Positions 8,450-15,747 of a stretch of 41,202 nt of DNA are shown here, piece by piece (within the stretch, counting starts at the first letter, position 1; every line of letters starts with the position of its first letter). The DNA lies in assembly GCA_000431335.1 (NCBI GenBank), contig FR888051.1:1-41202 (forward strand), written 5' to 3'. Source of the DNA: Clostridium sp. CAG:343 (GTDB lineage Bacteria > Bacillota > Clostridia > TANB77 > CAG-508). Made by a program: the position numbers and the translations under genes. The notes beneath the pieces were generated by a model. That model saw only the letters and a list, made by a program, of their open reading frames with translations. It searched no databases and was not told the origin of the DNA.

Positions 8450-9104
8450 TTATTTCTCCTTTTTCTAAAAATTCTTCCACACTTCTTTTTATTTTTTCAA
8501 ATTCAAATCCATCTGCCCTGCATGTTTTCCATTTTCTTTTATTTGCTTCATCTATATTTATCTGCGTATCATCAATAAATAAAATATTTTCTGGATTAAT
8601 TTTAACAGTATTTTCTATATATTCAAAAGCCTTTGAATTAGGTTTGCTAAATCCCATTTTGTATGTTAAAAAAATATAATCAAATGAAGATAAATTTACT
8701 TGCTCATTAATTCTTGCTTCATCAAGTTTTACTAAACTTGAAAACATGGCAATATAGCATTTATCTCTTAAACTATGGGCAAATTTAATAACATCTTTAT
8801 GATATGGTATTTTTTTGCCATATTCATAATATGCATTTTTATATTCATCATAATTACAATCTATATTTAATTTATCTTTTATCTCATTAAACCAATCTAT
8901 AGTTGTTTGTTCATCATCATCAATAAATGTATTAAACAATTTCTTTCCATTGGTGCAAACTTCTAGTATCTCTTGATCTGTTAACTTACATTTATATTTT
9001 CTCATAATATCTATAATTGCTTTACTAATATTATAATAAGATTGATTATTGTTTTCAATCACTCCACCCCAATCAAAAATTACAATTTTATTACACTTTT
9101 CCAT
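8442..9104 (-). CDS. HAD-superfamily hydrolase
   Basis: A 220-residue HAD hydrolase with cap. Motif I is VIFDWGGVIE: the nucleophile D11 is present, but the usual second Asp is Gly, as in the DxGGV branch of HADs. MFSSL gives the motif II serine, KMGFSKPNSKAF the motif III lysine, and LFIDDTQINI the motif IV acid pair. It should remove phosphate from a small metabolite, although loss of the second Asp may change the chemistry. It opens the segment HAD / beta-helix / MFS / methyltransferase / C39. Upstream is a scar of broken genes. Confidence 0.85.
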   Translation of the reverse strand: MEKCNKIVIFDWGGVIENNNQSYYNISKAIIDIMRKYKCKLTDQEILEVCTNGKKLFNTFIDDDEQTTIDWFNEIKDKLNIDCNYDEYKNAYYEYGKKIPYHKDVIKFAHSLRDKCYIAMFSSLVKLDEARINEQVNLSSFDYIFLTYKMGFSKPNSKAFEYIENTVKINPENILFIDDTQINIDEANKRKWKTCRADGFEFEKIKRSVEEFLEKGEINE

Positions 9105-9161
9105 ATTTTATTTTCTCCTATATAATTCTTTCTATTTGTTATTAAGATACTTTATATCAGT

Positions 9162-9294
9162 ATGCATTTCGCATTCCAGCCAAGTTGCTTTTGTTCTTCA
9201 GCCTTTAATCGTTCAAATTCATTAATTAAAAGCAATTAAATTTTGGACTAATCTACATTCCAAATTCAAAAGCAACATCTTTGTGTGCATACAT
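9162..9294 (-). pseudogene. KilA-N domain protein remnant
   Basis: The reverse strand reads MYAHKDVAFEFGM, a stop, ISPKFN, a second stop, then in another frame LINEFERLKAEEQKQLGWNAK. This is the second half of a KilA-N DNA-binding domain (typically YAHKDIAFEFG..ISPEFKLYLI..EFQRLK) found in phage and mobile-element antirepressors. One nonsense codon (TAG), a second stop and a frameshift make it dead. It marks a former prophage or element insertion between the two halves of the island. Confidence 0.7.
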
Positions 9295-9317
9295 TTTTTA
9301 TCATTAATACTACTTAT

Positions 9318-9491
9318 TTACATTGTTCTATTATTTTCTAATCTTTTGCGTTCCTTTTCTTGTTCTTTTTGTAATTTTACTTCTTCACTATATAGTTCTT
9401 TTTCTTTTATAGCTATCTTTCTATCATTGTCAGCTATTTTTTTACTTGCTGAACTAACATCGCTGACATATTTTACTCTTTTCTTTTTTTC
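9318..9491 (-). pseudogene. Coiled-coil protein remnant
   Basis: An open stretch of ~57 codons without a good start reads VKYVSDVSSASKKIADNDRK and goes on as a highly charged K/E/R coil to NNRTM-stop at 9318. It directly precedes the KilA-N fragment and may be the N-terminal coil of the same lost gene or the tail of another element gene. I do not recognise the family. The 9105-9581 gap holds this, the KilA-N remnant and the HD tail fragment, and nothing intact. Confidence 0.35.
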
Positions 9492-9527
9492 TTTTTACAT
9501 TTGAAGAATACAAATTTGATTCTCTTT

Positions 9528-9577
9528 TTATAAATTTTCTTTTATTTTCTGGAAATAAATCATACAAATTATATCCA
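9528..9577 (-). repeat. Fragment duplicate of the HD protein's C-terminus
   Basis: This ~50-bp stretch closely repeats the end of the HD gene (3990-4040). On the - strand it reads GYNLYDLFPENKRKF against GYNLYDLFPKIKENL. The copies differ at scattered sites and the stop is lost. It shows that a second HD protein of this family, or the same one before a duplication, once lay here. Confidence 0.65.
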
Positions 9578-9581
9578 TGTT

Positions 9582-9764
9582 TTACTCCATAAAATTATAT
9601 TTAACATTTCCCCAGTCATCTCGTACAAATCTTGATAATTCTCTACTAACATGTTTTGATTCATCTGGAGTAAGTTTTGAAATTACTTTTTTAATATCTT
9701 CATCTAAGAATTTTTGTGAATAAGAAAACTTAGTTCGTAATCTATTGCCATAATTATTATTCAT
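9582..9764 (-). CDS. Hypothetical 60-residue protein, probably a gene fragment
   Basis: Begins MNNNYGNRLRTKFSYSQKFL and ends DDWGNVKYNFME; soluble, charged, no membrane segment. There is no strong ribosome site ahead of the ATG. It stops only a few bases before the HD-tail fragment at 9577. I do not recognise it. Given the debris next to it, it may be the remains of a longer gene rather than a working small protein. Confidence 0.3.
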   Translation of the reverse strand: MNNNYGNRLRTKFSYSQKFLDEDIKKVISKLTPDESKHVSRELSRFVRDDWGNVKYNFME

Positions 9765-9814
9765 TCATATTCAATGATTGTAATTTATATTTTAATAGTA
9801 TTTTTTTCCCTTTT

Positions 9815-10750
9815 TTATATTTTCCACTTTAGAGGATAAATATATTCAATTTTCTCATTTTTAGGCACATAATGTTTCTTTATTTTAGTTCTATTTGATT
9901 TTAAATCTGGTAATGCTTTTCTACAATATTTATCTAATTCACAAAATATATTTTGACAATCTATTAATTGCAATGGTCTATTACCAATTCTTTTAAATTC
10001 TAAATTAAGTCTTTTAAACTCTTCATCTTGATGTTCATACATATATCTTATAATATCTTCATTAGTCATTTTACCTTTATCTATAAAACATTTCTTTATT
10101 CCACGCAATGAACCAGGGCCAGCAACTGTAAATTCATCTTCTTTCCAATTTACAACTTCACTATAATTTATATCAGTTACTAATTGATAAGCCATAAAAT
10201 TACCAATTAAAGGATAACTTTTTATAATATTAAATGCTTCTTCCATAGTGTTGCATTTAATAATTTTATCTTGTATTTTATCTTCATTAAACATCTTATT
10301 TAATAATGCCAAATGATTATCATGTTTTCTATTATAACCAAATGCTTTATTTGCACAACTTATATAAGCATCATTATATATTTTAATACCATTTGAAATA
10401 GCCTTTTCTAATATTTTAGAGTATTCTTTTATATTAAATGTCTTTAAAGTAATATCTCCAAAATTATTTAATAATAATTCCCAAGTAGATTCTTTATTAA
10501 ATAATTTAAATAACAATATTCTAAATAGCATATCTTCATCAAAATAATTCTTACCGTTATATATAACATTTTTTAATAAATATTGGCTAACTCTATCATT
10601 AATCCTATAACTATTGCAAAATTTATATTCCTGTAAAATTTTATCATCAGTCCATGGAGCAGATTCTCCATTAAGCTTTTTCAAAAATATATTCTGTCTT
10701 TCGCAAGCAAAATACCAATATAAGTCATATACTTTCTGTCTTTTTTTCAT
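9815..10750 (-). CDS. Predicted base-hypermodification helical domain protein (aGPT-PPlase / 5-hmdU kinase helical family)
   Basis: A 311-residue protein with the conserved pattern of the HMUDK_hel / alpha-glutamyl-putrescinyl-thymine pyrophosphorylase family (PF18723-like): FACERQN (14-20), PWT (32-34), YKFCNSYR (42-49), DRVSQYL (52-58), FKLFN (81-85), LIGNFMAYQL (181-190) and VAGPGSLRGI (209-218). In phages such proteins act on phosphorylated 5-hydroxymethyl-pyrimidines in DNA; the LIGNFMAYQL segment resembles the helix-hairpin-helix of DNA glycosylases. No P-loop kinase domain is fused to it. It starts inside the stop of the isomerase gene (ATGA overlap), so the two are co-translated. In a bacterial, non-phage operon with nucleotide-degrading enzymes its role is unknown; the base-related function is inferred from family membership. 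Confidence 0.7.
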   Translation of the reverse strand: MKKRQKVYDLYWYFACERQNIFLKKLNGESAPWTDDKILQEYKFCNSYRINDRVSQYLLKNVIYNGKNYFDEDMLFRILLFKLFNKESTWELLLNNFGDITLKTFNIKEYSKILEKAISNGIKIYNDAYISCANKAFGYNRKHDNHLALLNKMFNEDKIQDKIIKCNTMEEAFNIIKSYPLIGNFMAYQLVTDINYSEVVNWKEDEFTVAGPGSLRGIKKCFIDKGKMTNEDIIRYMYEHQDEEFKRLNLEFKRIGNRPLQLIDCQNIFCELDKYCRKALPDLKSNRTKIKKHYVPKNEKIEYIYPLKWKI

Positions 10751-11553
10751 AAAATCACCTCATCCATTTTAAACATTTCTTTTAGTTTATTTCCTACTTC
10801 ATAACCTTTTTTATAAAATTCATTAATTCCCATCTTTAAATATTCATATCTATAACACAATTCCAAAGTAATTGGTCCACTATAATTACACTCCTTCAAA
10901 TTTTTTACAACATTAGACCAATTTAATGTTCCATCAAATGGAATTAAGTGAAGATCATCACTTTTATCATTATCATGTAAATGTACTGCAAATATTCTAT
11001 CTTTAAATTTAGGAAAATCTAACTCATCATTAAAATGCACATGATAATGTCCAGAATCAAAACATATACCTACATTCTTATTTTTTATATTATCTATTAC
11101 ATAGTCCAAATAACCTTTAATTTTTGTATTTTCAAATGCTACTTTAATATTTAATTTTTGGGCATAATCAACAATTTCCTGTAATCTCTTTAATCCTATT
11201 TCATTATATTTAGGTGCTTCACTTTTACTTGTCAGATGCATAATAACCATTGGTATGTTATTATTTCTACAAATTTTAATATCATTTTTATATCTATCTA
11301 CCAATTTATCTCCCGCTTCTTTTTCTAACCATAAATCATTTATGTTTTGATAACCTAGATGTGCAAAAATAATATTTAATCCTTTTTTTCTTATGTATTC
11401 TAATTGTTCTTCTTGTGTTGGCTTCCAATCTCTGTTATACCATTGTATAAACACATTAGTAAATCCCGCATTTCTGATAGCATCTATTGTTTCTATTGCA
11501 CTTACATCTTTATTAGCATTACTTACAACTACAGCAATATCTCTATCTTTCAT
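10747..11553 (-). CDS. Sugar-phosphate isomerase/epimerase (AP endonuclease family 2 TIM barrel)
   Basis: A 268-residue TIM barrel of the xylose-isomerase-like / AP_endonuc_2 family. Metal ligands are visible in order: E in VAFENTK, D and H in ICFDSGHYH, HLHDND, and the final E in ITLELC. Members isomerise or epimerise sugars or cleave abasic sites; this short form is more like the sugar isomerases. A ribosome site AAAAGGAG precedes the ATG. It overlaps the next gene by 4 bp. Coming directly after a nucleoside hydrolase, it may process the freed sugar, an inference from context only. Confidence 0.8.
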   Translation of the reverse strand: MKDRDIAVVVSNANKDVSAIETIDAIRNAGFTNVFIQWYNRDWKPTQEEQLEYIRKKGLNIIFAHLGYQNINDLWLEKEAGDKLVDRYKNDIKICRNNNIPMVIMHLTSKSEAPKYNEIGLKRLQEIVDYAQKLNIKVAFENTKIKGYLDYVIDNIKNKNVGICFDSGHYHVHFNDELDFPKFKDRIFAVHLHDNDKSDDLHLIPFDGTLNWSNVVKNLKECNYSGPITLELCYRYEYLKMGINEFYKKGYEVGNKLKEMFKMDEVIL

Positions 11554-11624
11554 TTTTCACTCCTTTTAACTTTATTAATATTTAAGAAATTATTTTAAAA
11601 TGTTCTACTTTTAATAAAGTTATA

Positions 11625-13049
11625 TTATAACTTTTCAAGTAAATTTTCATATATTTTATCTCTATCTAATTCTGTTACAAAAGTTATTTTATGATTATTT
11701 TCAGTAATTTCATAAGAAGTATCATCCTTTATCTCTGGACAACTTACTTCTGTAGTTTTAAACCAATTTCTATTTATCATATATGCTATAACTGATATAT
11801 CCCATATTACTCTTTCTTTTTGAATTCCGTGATATCCATCATTATAAAATCTATCTATTAAATAATCACATAGTTTTGATTTGTTTCCAATTCTTTCTTT
11901 TAATGTATTTATGTTTATTTTTAATGCTGATACTACATTTTCACAAGGTAAAATAGTTAATTTAATTTTTGATTCAAAAACTATTTTTATAGCCTCAATA
12001 TCTTGTCTAAAATTATATTCTAAATTATCTTTGTAACCTAATTCATTACCACCTAACCATATAACTTCTATTTTATCTATTATTCTTGGTTCTTTTTTTA
12101 TAGCAATAGCAATATTGGTAATTGCCCCTATTGCCATAATATAAGTTTTATTATTTTTTAATGCTACTTCAATTATTTTATCAACCGCATCATTATATTC
12201 TTCATATCCATTATGTATATAATCTTCTGCACCTTTAAACACTTTATTTGTTGTATTAAAATCTAACCAATTACATATTTTTAATATTTCATTATAACTT
12301 TTTTCTCTACCACTTATAACAGTTTCATTTCTATTTTTATGAGAATAAGGAGCAACTGTTATCGCTTCAATATTAAATATATCTTGATTTTTAATCATAT
12401 ATGCAAGGGCAAATTGATCATCACATTCGTTATATGTATCTGTATCTAAAATCACATTTAATTTTTCTTTTTTATATTCTATTATATATTCGAATATTTC
12501 TTTCCAATTATAAACCTTAGGAATACTTTTTTCATATTTGTTATATGGTGTATCCATTAAAAGTGTTGTTATACCATTATTAATACAGTCTCTACATATA
12601 CTAACTGAATCATCAATTATAACATCAATATTATTTTCTATACATTTTTCAGATTTTTCATGCTTATTGTAAGCATTTGTTAATATCAAATTATCATAAT
12701 ATATGTTATGACTATCAAGCCATTTTTTTGTCATAGTATATGGTTCTAAATATTCACCATTGTCTCTTCCCGTAATAATGTAAATTGTATTTCCATCTTC
12801 ATGTAATTTATTTATATACTCTTTTGCACCTTCAATAAGATCTAATTTTCTTGCAATTCTTTCTATGTTTTCTTTATAAAAATTTTCTTCTTCTATTTCA
12901 GACCAGTCAAACATACCTTTTCTAATATACTCTGCATTTTTATTTATAATCCCTTTTTCTCTTAACTCTTTATCATGAATTAAATATTCACTTAATAATA
13001 CCTCATTAAAATTTGATATTACATTATCTATATCTATTCCTATGTTCAT
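11625..13049 (-). CDS. Fusion: NT5C-type 5'-nucleotidase (HAD) + inosine-uridine-type nucleoside hydrolase
   Basis: Two enzymes in one chain of 474 residues. Residues 1-190 match the NT5C nucleotidase family: IGIDIDNVISNFNE (D5, D7), KGMFDWSE, IITGRDNGEY and IDDSVSIC. From ~197 a nucleoside hydrolase begins with ILDTDTYNECDDQFALAY, the calcium-binding DTD...DD motif, and later GAITNIAIA with the metal Thr. The usual catalytic His-Asp near the C-terminus reads WD (RVIWDISVIAY), so the acid His is missing and base specificity may differ. Together they would turn NMP into nucleoside and then base plus ribose. The start is set by GGAGG before ATG 13049; the TTG at 13061 overlaps that site. The boundary is open, so the fusion is real in this sequence. 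Confidence 0.85.
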   Translation of the reverse strand: MNIGIDIDNVISNFNEVLLSEYLIHDKELREKGIINKNAEYIRKGMFDWSEIEEENFYKENIERIARKLDLIEGAKEYINKLHEDGNTIYIITGRDNGEYLEPYTMTKKWLDSHNIYYDNLILTNAYNKHEKSEKCIENNIDVIIDDSVSICRDCINNGITTLLMDTPYNKYEKSIPKVYNWKEIFEYIIEYKKEKLNVILDTDTYNECDDQFALAYMIKNQDIFNIEAITVAPYSHKNRNETVISGREKSYNEILKICNWLDFNTTNKVFKGAEDYIHNGYEEYNDAVDKIIEVALKNNKTYIMAIGAITNIAIAIKKEPRIIDKIEVIWLGGNELGYKDNLEYNFRQDIEAIKIVFESKIKLTILPCENVVSALKININTLKERIGNKSKLCDYLIDRFYNDGYHGIQKERVIWDISVIAYMINRNWFKTTEVSCPEIKDDTSYEITENNHKITFVTELDRDKIYENLLEKL

Positions 13050-13108
13050 ACATACCTCCAATTATCTAAAATGTTTTATTATTATTTATAAAATATATAT
13101 TAATTAAT

Positions 13109-14188
13109 TTATTTATTTTTACTTATTCCTAATACCATAAACCTTATTATAGGTATTCTTTTAACTATCTCAATTAAAATAGGTAATACTATTATTGTTC
13201 CTATTAAAATAACTATATAATTTAAAATAAAAGGTAAATTTAAAAATGTTACAGTTACATATCCTAATAGTAGTACAACAACATAATGAAGAATATATAT
13301 GTTAAAATTATTCTTTGTCATATAAACTGTAAATTTATTTTTAAAATTTAGAAATTTGCTTCCTATCCCCATTATTGATAATATCATAATCCACAAATAC
13401 AAATTAGTAAAGAAACTATTTAATATTTTATTGTCTGTATAATTCTGTCCATAATATGTATATACATAACATATACCAGTTACTACTGAGATTAAACTTA
13501 ATTGAATAGATATTTTTTCCAATTTTTTTATTAATTCTTGATTAGAAAATACATAGTATCCAAGAAGCATCATAAATAAATATATTCCAAATCTATATAC
13601 AGTAATTAATGGAGTATTTAATATAAATTAACTTCCCCATACAAGTAAAACCAATATGAATAGTATTGGCAAATTTATTTTTTTGCATAAATTGTTTATT
13701 TTCTCTTTTTTATCTATTTTTCTTATTAAAACAATTAATAATGAACCTATAAATAATACATGGCAAAACCATAAAGGTCCTATTCCCATAAGACTATATA
13801 TAAAATATTTAATAAATCCTGGTATATTATTTCCATTTCCAGCAAACATATCTGTATATTGTGCAGTAATAAATCCTGAAATCCAACCATATATAAATAT
13901 TCCTAAAACTGATGGTAATAGTATTCTTTTTGCACGATCTTTTATAAATTCTTTATTGTTTCTTTTTCTTAATGAATAGTTACAGGAAATCCCTGATACA
14001 ATAAATAATAAACACATAAACCACGGATATACAAATATTAAAAATGTATCCATTATTTGAATTCCCTTAACTCCTATATTTGATATTACTCCACTATTAT
14101 TAAACAAATATATAATATGATAAATAATTACTAATACAACTGTTATCCATCTGATATTATCTAAATAATCTAATCTTTTATTTTCCAT
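13109..14188 (-). pseudogene. Acyltransferase family 3 membrane protein, split by one stop codon
   Basis: The N-terminal part starts RLDYLDNIRWITVVLVIIYH, the hallmark of acyltransferase-3 (OafA/YrhL-like) proteins that move acyl groups to sugars or lipids in the membrane. About ten hydrophobic helices follow across the whole span. A TAA at 13628-13630 interrupts the frame between LVLLVWGS and FILNTPLITVYRFG; both sides are in the same frame with no other stop, and a single C-to-A change from TCA would explain it. An internal ATG at 13573 could give only the last four helices. The first ATG overlaps the AbrB-type gene by 11 bp, so this was the second gene of the operon. Confidence 0.8.
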
Positions 14189-14384
14189 TTTTTTCTTCTA
14201 AAATATCATCACCTATATTTTCAATTACATCAGATTTTACAAGTGCAATTCCTTTTTCTTTGTCACATAATACAATAATTGAATCTCCTGGTTTGATATT
14301 AAACATATCTCTTGCATCCTTTGGAATTACTATTTGCCCCTTTTCTCCAACCTTACATATTCCTACATATTTATCTTTTTTCAT
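14178..14384 (-). CDS. AbrB/MazE-type transcriptional regulator
   Basis: A 68-residue swapped-hairpin AbrB domain protein: VGICKVGEKGQIVIPKDAR, then FNIKPGDSIIVL, the classical beta-hairpin DNA-binding core of AbrB/SpoVT regulators. A ribosome site AGGAGG precedes the ATG. It is the first gene of the - strand island, overlaps the acyltransferase start, and has three evenly spaced ATACTT repeats just upstream. It probably controls its own operon. An antitoxin role is less likely, since no toxin gene follows. Confidence 0.85.
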   Translation of the reverse strand: MKKDKYVGICKVGEKGQIVIPKDARDMFNIKPGDSIIVLCDKEKGIALVKSDVIENIGDDILEEKNGK

Positions 14385-14418
14385 TTTACTTTTTCCTCCT
14401 TCTTAGGTTGTATTTGTT

Positions 14419-14442
14419 ATACTTTTCATACTTATCATACTT
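14419..14442 (-). promoter_or_regulatory. Three 9-bp-spaced repeats, candidate AbrB operator
   Basis: ATACTT occurs three times at exact 9-bp steps (14419, 14428, 14437), i.e. AAGTAT on the coding strand of the regulator, 35-58 bp ahead of its ATG. The last copy merges with TATAAC, a plausible -10 box. Such even spacing suggests binding by the AbrB-type protein on one DNA face pattern; inferred. Confidence 0.45.
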
Positions 14443-14532
14443 CTTTTTTTTTAAATTTTCAACAAAAAAGATTAATTTTTTTACCTAATTCTTTATATCT
14501 TTTATTTTAATATCAAAATAATAATTATTTCA

Positions 14533-14538
14533 TATAAT
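14533..14538 (+). promoter_or_regulatory. -10 box of the M14 peptidase gene
   Basis: A perfect TATAAT lies 43 bp ahead of the ATG at 14581; the -35 region is poor. A transcript start near 14545 would exclude the in-frame ATG at 14542 and supports the ATG at 14581. Confidence 0.45.
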
Positions 14539-15099
14539 GTAATGATTATTTATTTTATCTTGGAAAGGTTTGATAATATTATGAAAGATTTTTTAAAAAA
14601 TAAAGACACTTCTAATTGTCAAAACCGTATTATTAATTATTTTGATGATATTGTTCCTACTAATATTAATTATACATACTCAATTTTGACTTCTAACATT
14701 AATTCTCTTGCCTCTATTTACCCATTTTTAGAAATATTTAACATTGGATATAGCTACTTAAATAAGTCTATACCTTGTATACGTTTTGGAAATGGTACAA
14801 AAAAAGTTTTTTATAGTGCTGCAATTCATGCAAATGAATGGATTACTTCTGTTTTGGTTATGAAATTCCTAGAAAACTTATGTAAGGCTTATGCTCTAAA
14901 TTCTAGTATTTATAATTATAATGCAAGATATATTTATAATAATGTTTCTATATATATTGCACCTATGATTAATCCTGATGGAGTTGACTTAGTCACTGGT
15001 AATTTATTTTCAACTTCTATTCCTTATCTTTCTGCTAAGCAAATTGCTAATAATTATCCAACTGTTCCTTTTGTAAGTGGTTGGAAAGCAAATATTCGT

Positions 15100-15113
15100 G
15101 GTGTGGATTTAAA
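15100..15113. repeat. attL core of the integrative element
   Basis: GGTGTGGATTTAAA is identical to 23014-23027. The sequence to its left is M14 coding; to its right it is the element arm, which ends in CTACCAACCAA. With the attR arm it rebuilds an almost perfectly symmetric attP. Confidence 0.85.
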
Positions 15114-15255
15114 AAACTACCAACCAATTTGCAAAGCCTTGCAACTCTTTACTTGCACAATTTTAAGAACTTTTATTTTTATATTATTTTATCAATTTTT
15201 TTACTACTATAATAAATTCTACTTACTTCCAAACAATTATTTTTTCCTGAAAAGA

Positions 15256-15283
15256 AGAGAGTGTCTTAGAATAGACACTCTCT
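15256..15283 (-). terminator. Hairpin terminator at the left end of the element
   Basis: A perfect 11-bp stem (AGAGAGTGTCT / AGACACTCTCT) with a 6-base loop lies just after the stop of the 101-residue gene. On the - strand it is followed by a T-rich tract. It would also block readthrough coming in from the M14 promoter. Confidence 0.75.
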
Positions 15284-15294
15284 AGAATTCGGAA

Positions 15295-15600
15295 TCATTC
15301 TTCATCTCCCATGTCATCAGTAGCTATCCATGCCTCACTGAAATCGCACTTATGTTTTTCCTGATACTTCATTGCCTCTACACAATGCCAAACAAATGCA
15401 TAAATCACTGCTCCTACACAAGCAGCACAGATTACAATTGCTATCTCCTCTCCTTGGCTGACATTAACTTTAAATATCTTCAAAATTAGTTCAGCAAGTA
15501 TTGGCGACCAGCCAAACATTAGAAATACTATACCAAGACATCTAAGACAATCACAATTCCGTACTCCATTTACCAAAGCCTTAAAAAATTTTTTAATCAT
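15295..15600 (-). CDS. Small two-helix membrane protein of unknown function
   Basis: 101 residues with a Cys cluster near the N-terminus (CDCLRC), one hydrophobic segment around residues 22-45 and a second around 52-75, and an acidic C-terminus (TDDMGDEE). A good ribosome site, AAGGAGG, precedes the ATG. I do not recognise the family. It lies between the integrase and attL, the usual place for element accessory genes. Its DNA is visibly less AT-rich than its neighbours, suggesting a separate origin. Confidence 0.65.
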   Translation of the reverse strand: MIKKFFKALVNGVRNCDCLRCLGIVFLMFGWSPILAELILKIFKVNVSQGEEIAIVICAACVGAVIYAFVWHCVEAMKYQEKHKCDFSEAWIATDDMGDEE

Positions 15601-15747
15601 AAATGCATCCTCCTTAATTGTATAGGCTTTTTCAAAAATAGTTCTATTATCATTTTACCATATCTTATATAAAGAATCAAATTTTATTCTTTCATTTTGT
15701 ATCTATTGAGTTTTTAAAGAGCTTCATACAACTTTGTTTTTTTAATT

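Larger units (their letters stand above)
14581..15285 (+). pseudogene. M14 zinc peptidase (gamma-D-glutamyl-diaminopimelate type), N-terminal half
   Basis: The start ATG lies 12 bases after GAAAGG. After a short N-terminal stretch the protein reads YSAAIHANEWITS (zinc ligands H and E of HxxE), INPDGVDLVTG and WKANIRGVDL, as in clostridial and bacillar gamma-D-glutamyl-L-diamino acid peptidases that cut cell-wall peptides. At 15113 the gene is interrupted by an integrative element; the frame runs on into foreign DNA and ends at 15285. The third zinc His and the catalytic Glu are in the other half at 23014-23476. The truncated product cannot be active. Confidence 0.9.

Noticed and set aside
9283..9504. 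73-residue hydrophobic ORF on the + strand
   Set aside because: It is the complement of a charged K/E/R coil on the - strand and has no ribosome site.
3988..14188. Alternative genetic code explaining in-frame stops
   Set aside because: Both TAG (4519) and TAA (13628) interrupt genes, while all other genes here end normally at TAA, TAG or TGA and core genes have no internal stops.
14542..14580. ATG at 14542 as start of the M14 gene
   Set aside because: No ribosome site, and it lies only 4 bases after the TATAAT box; the ATG at 14581 has GAAAGG ahead of it.
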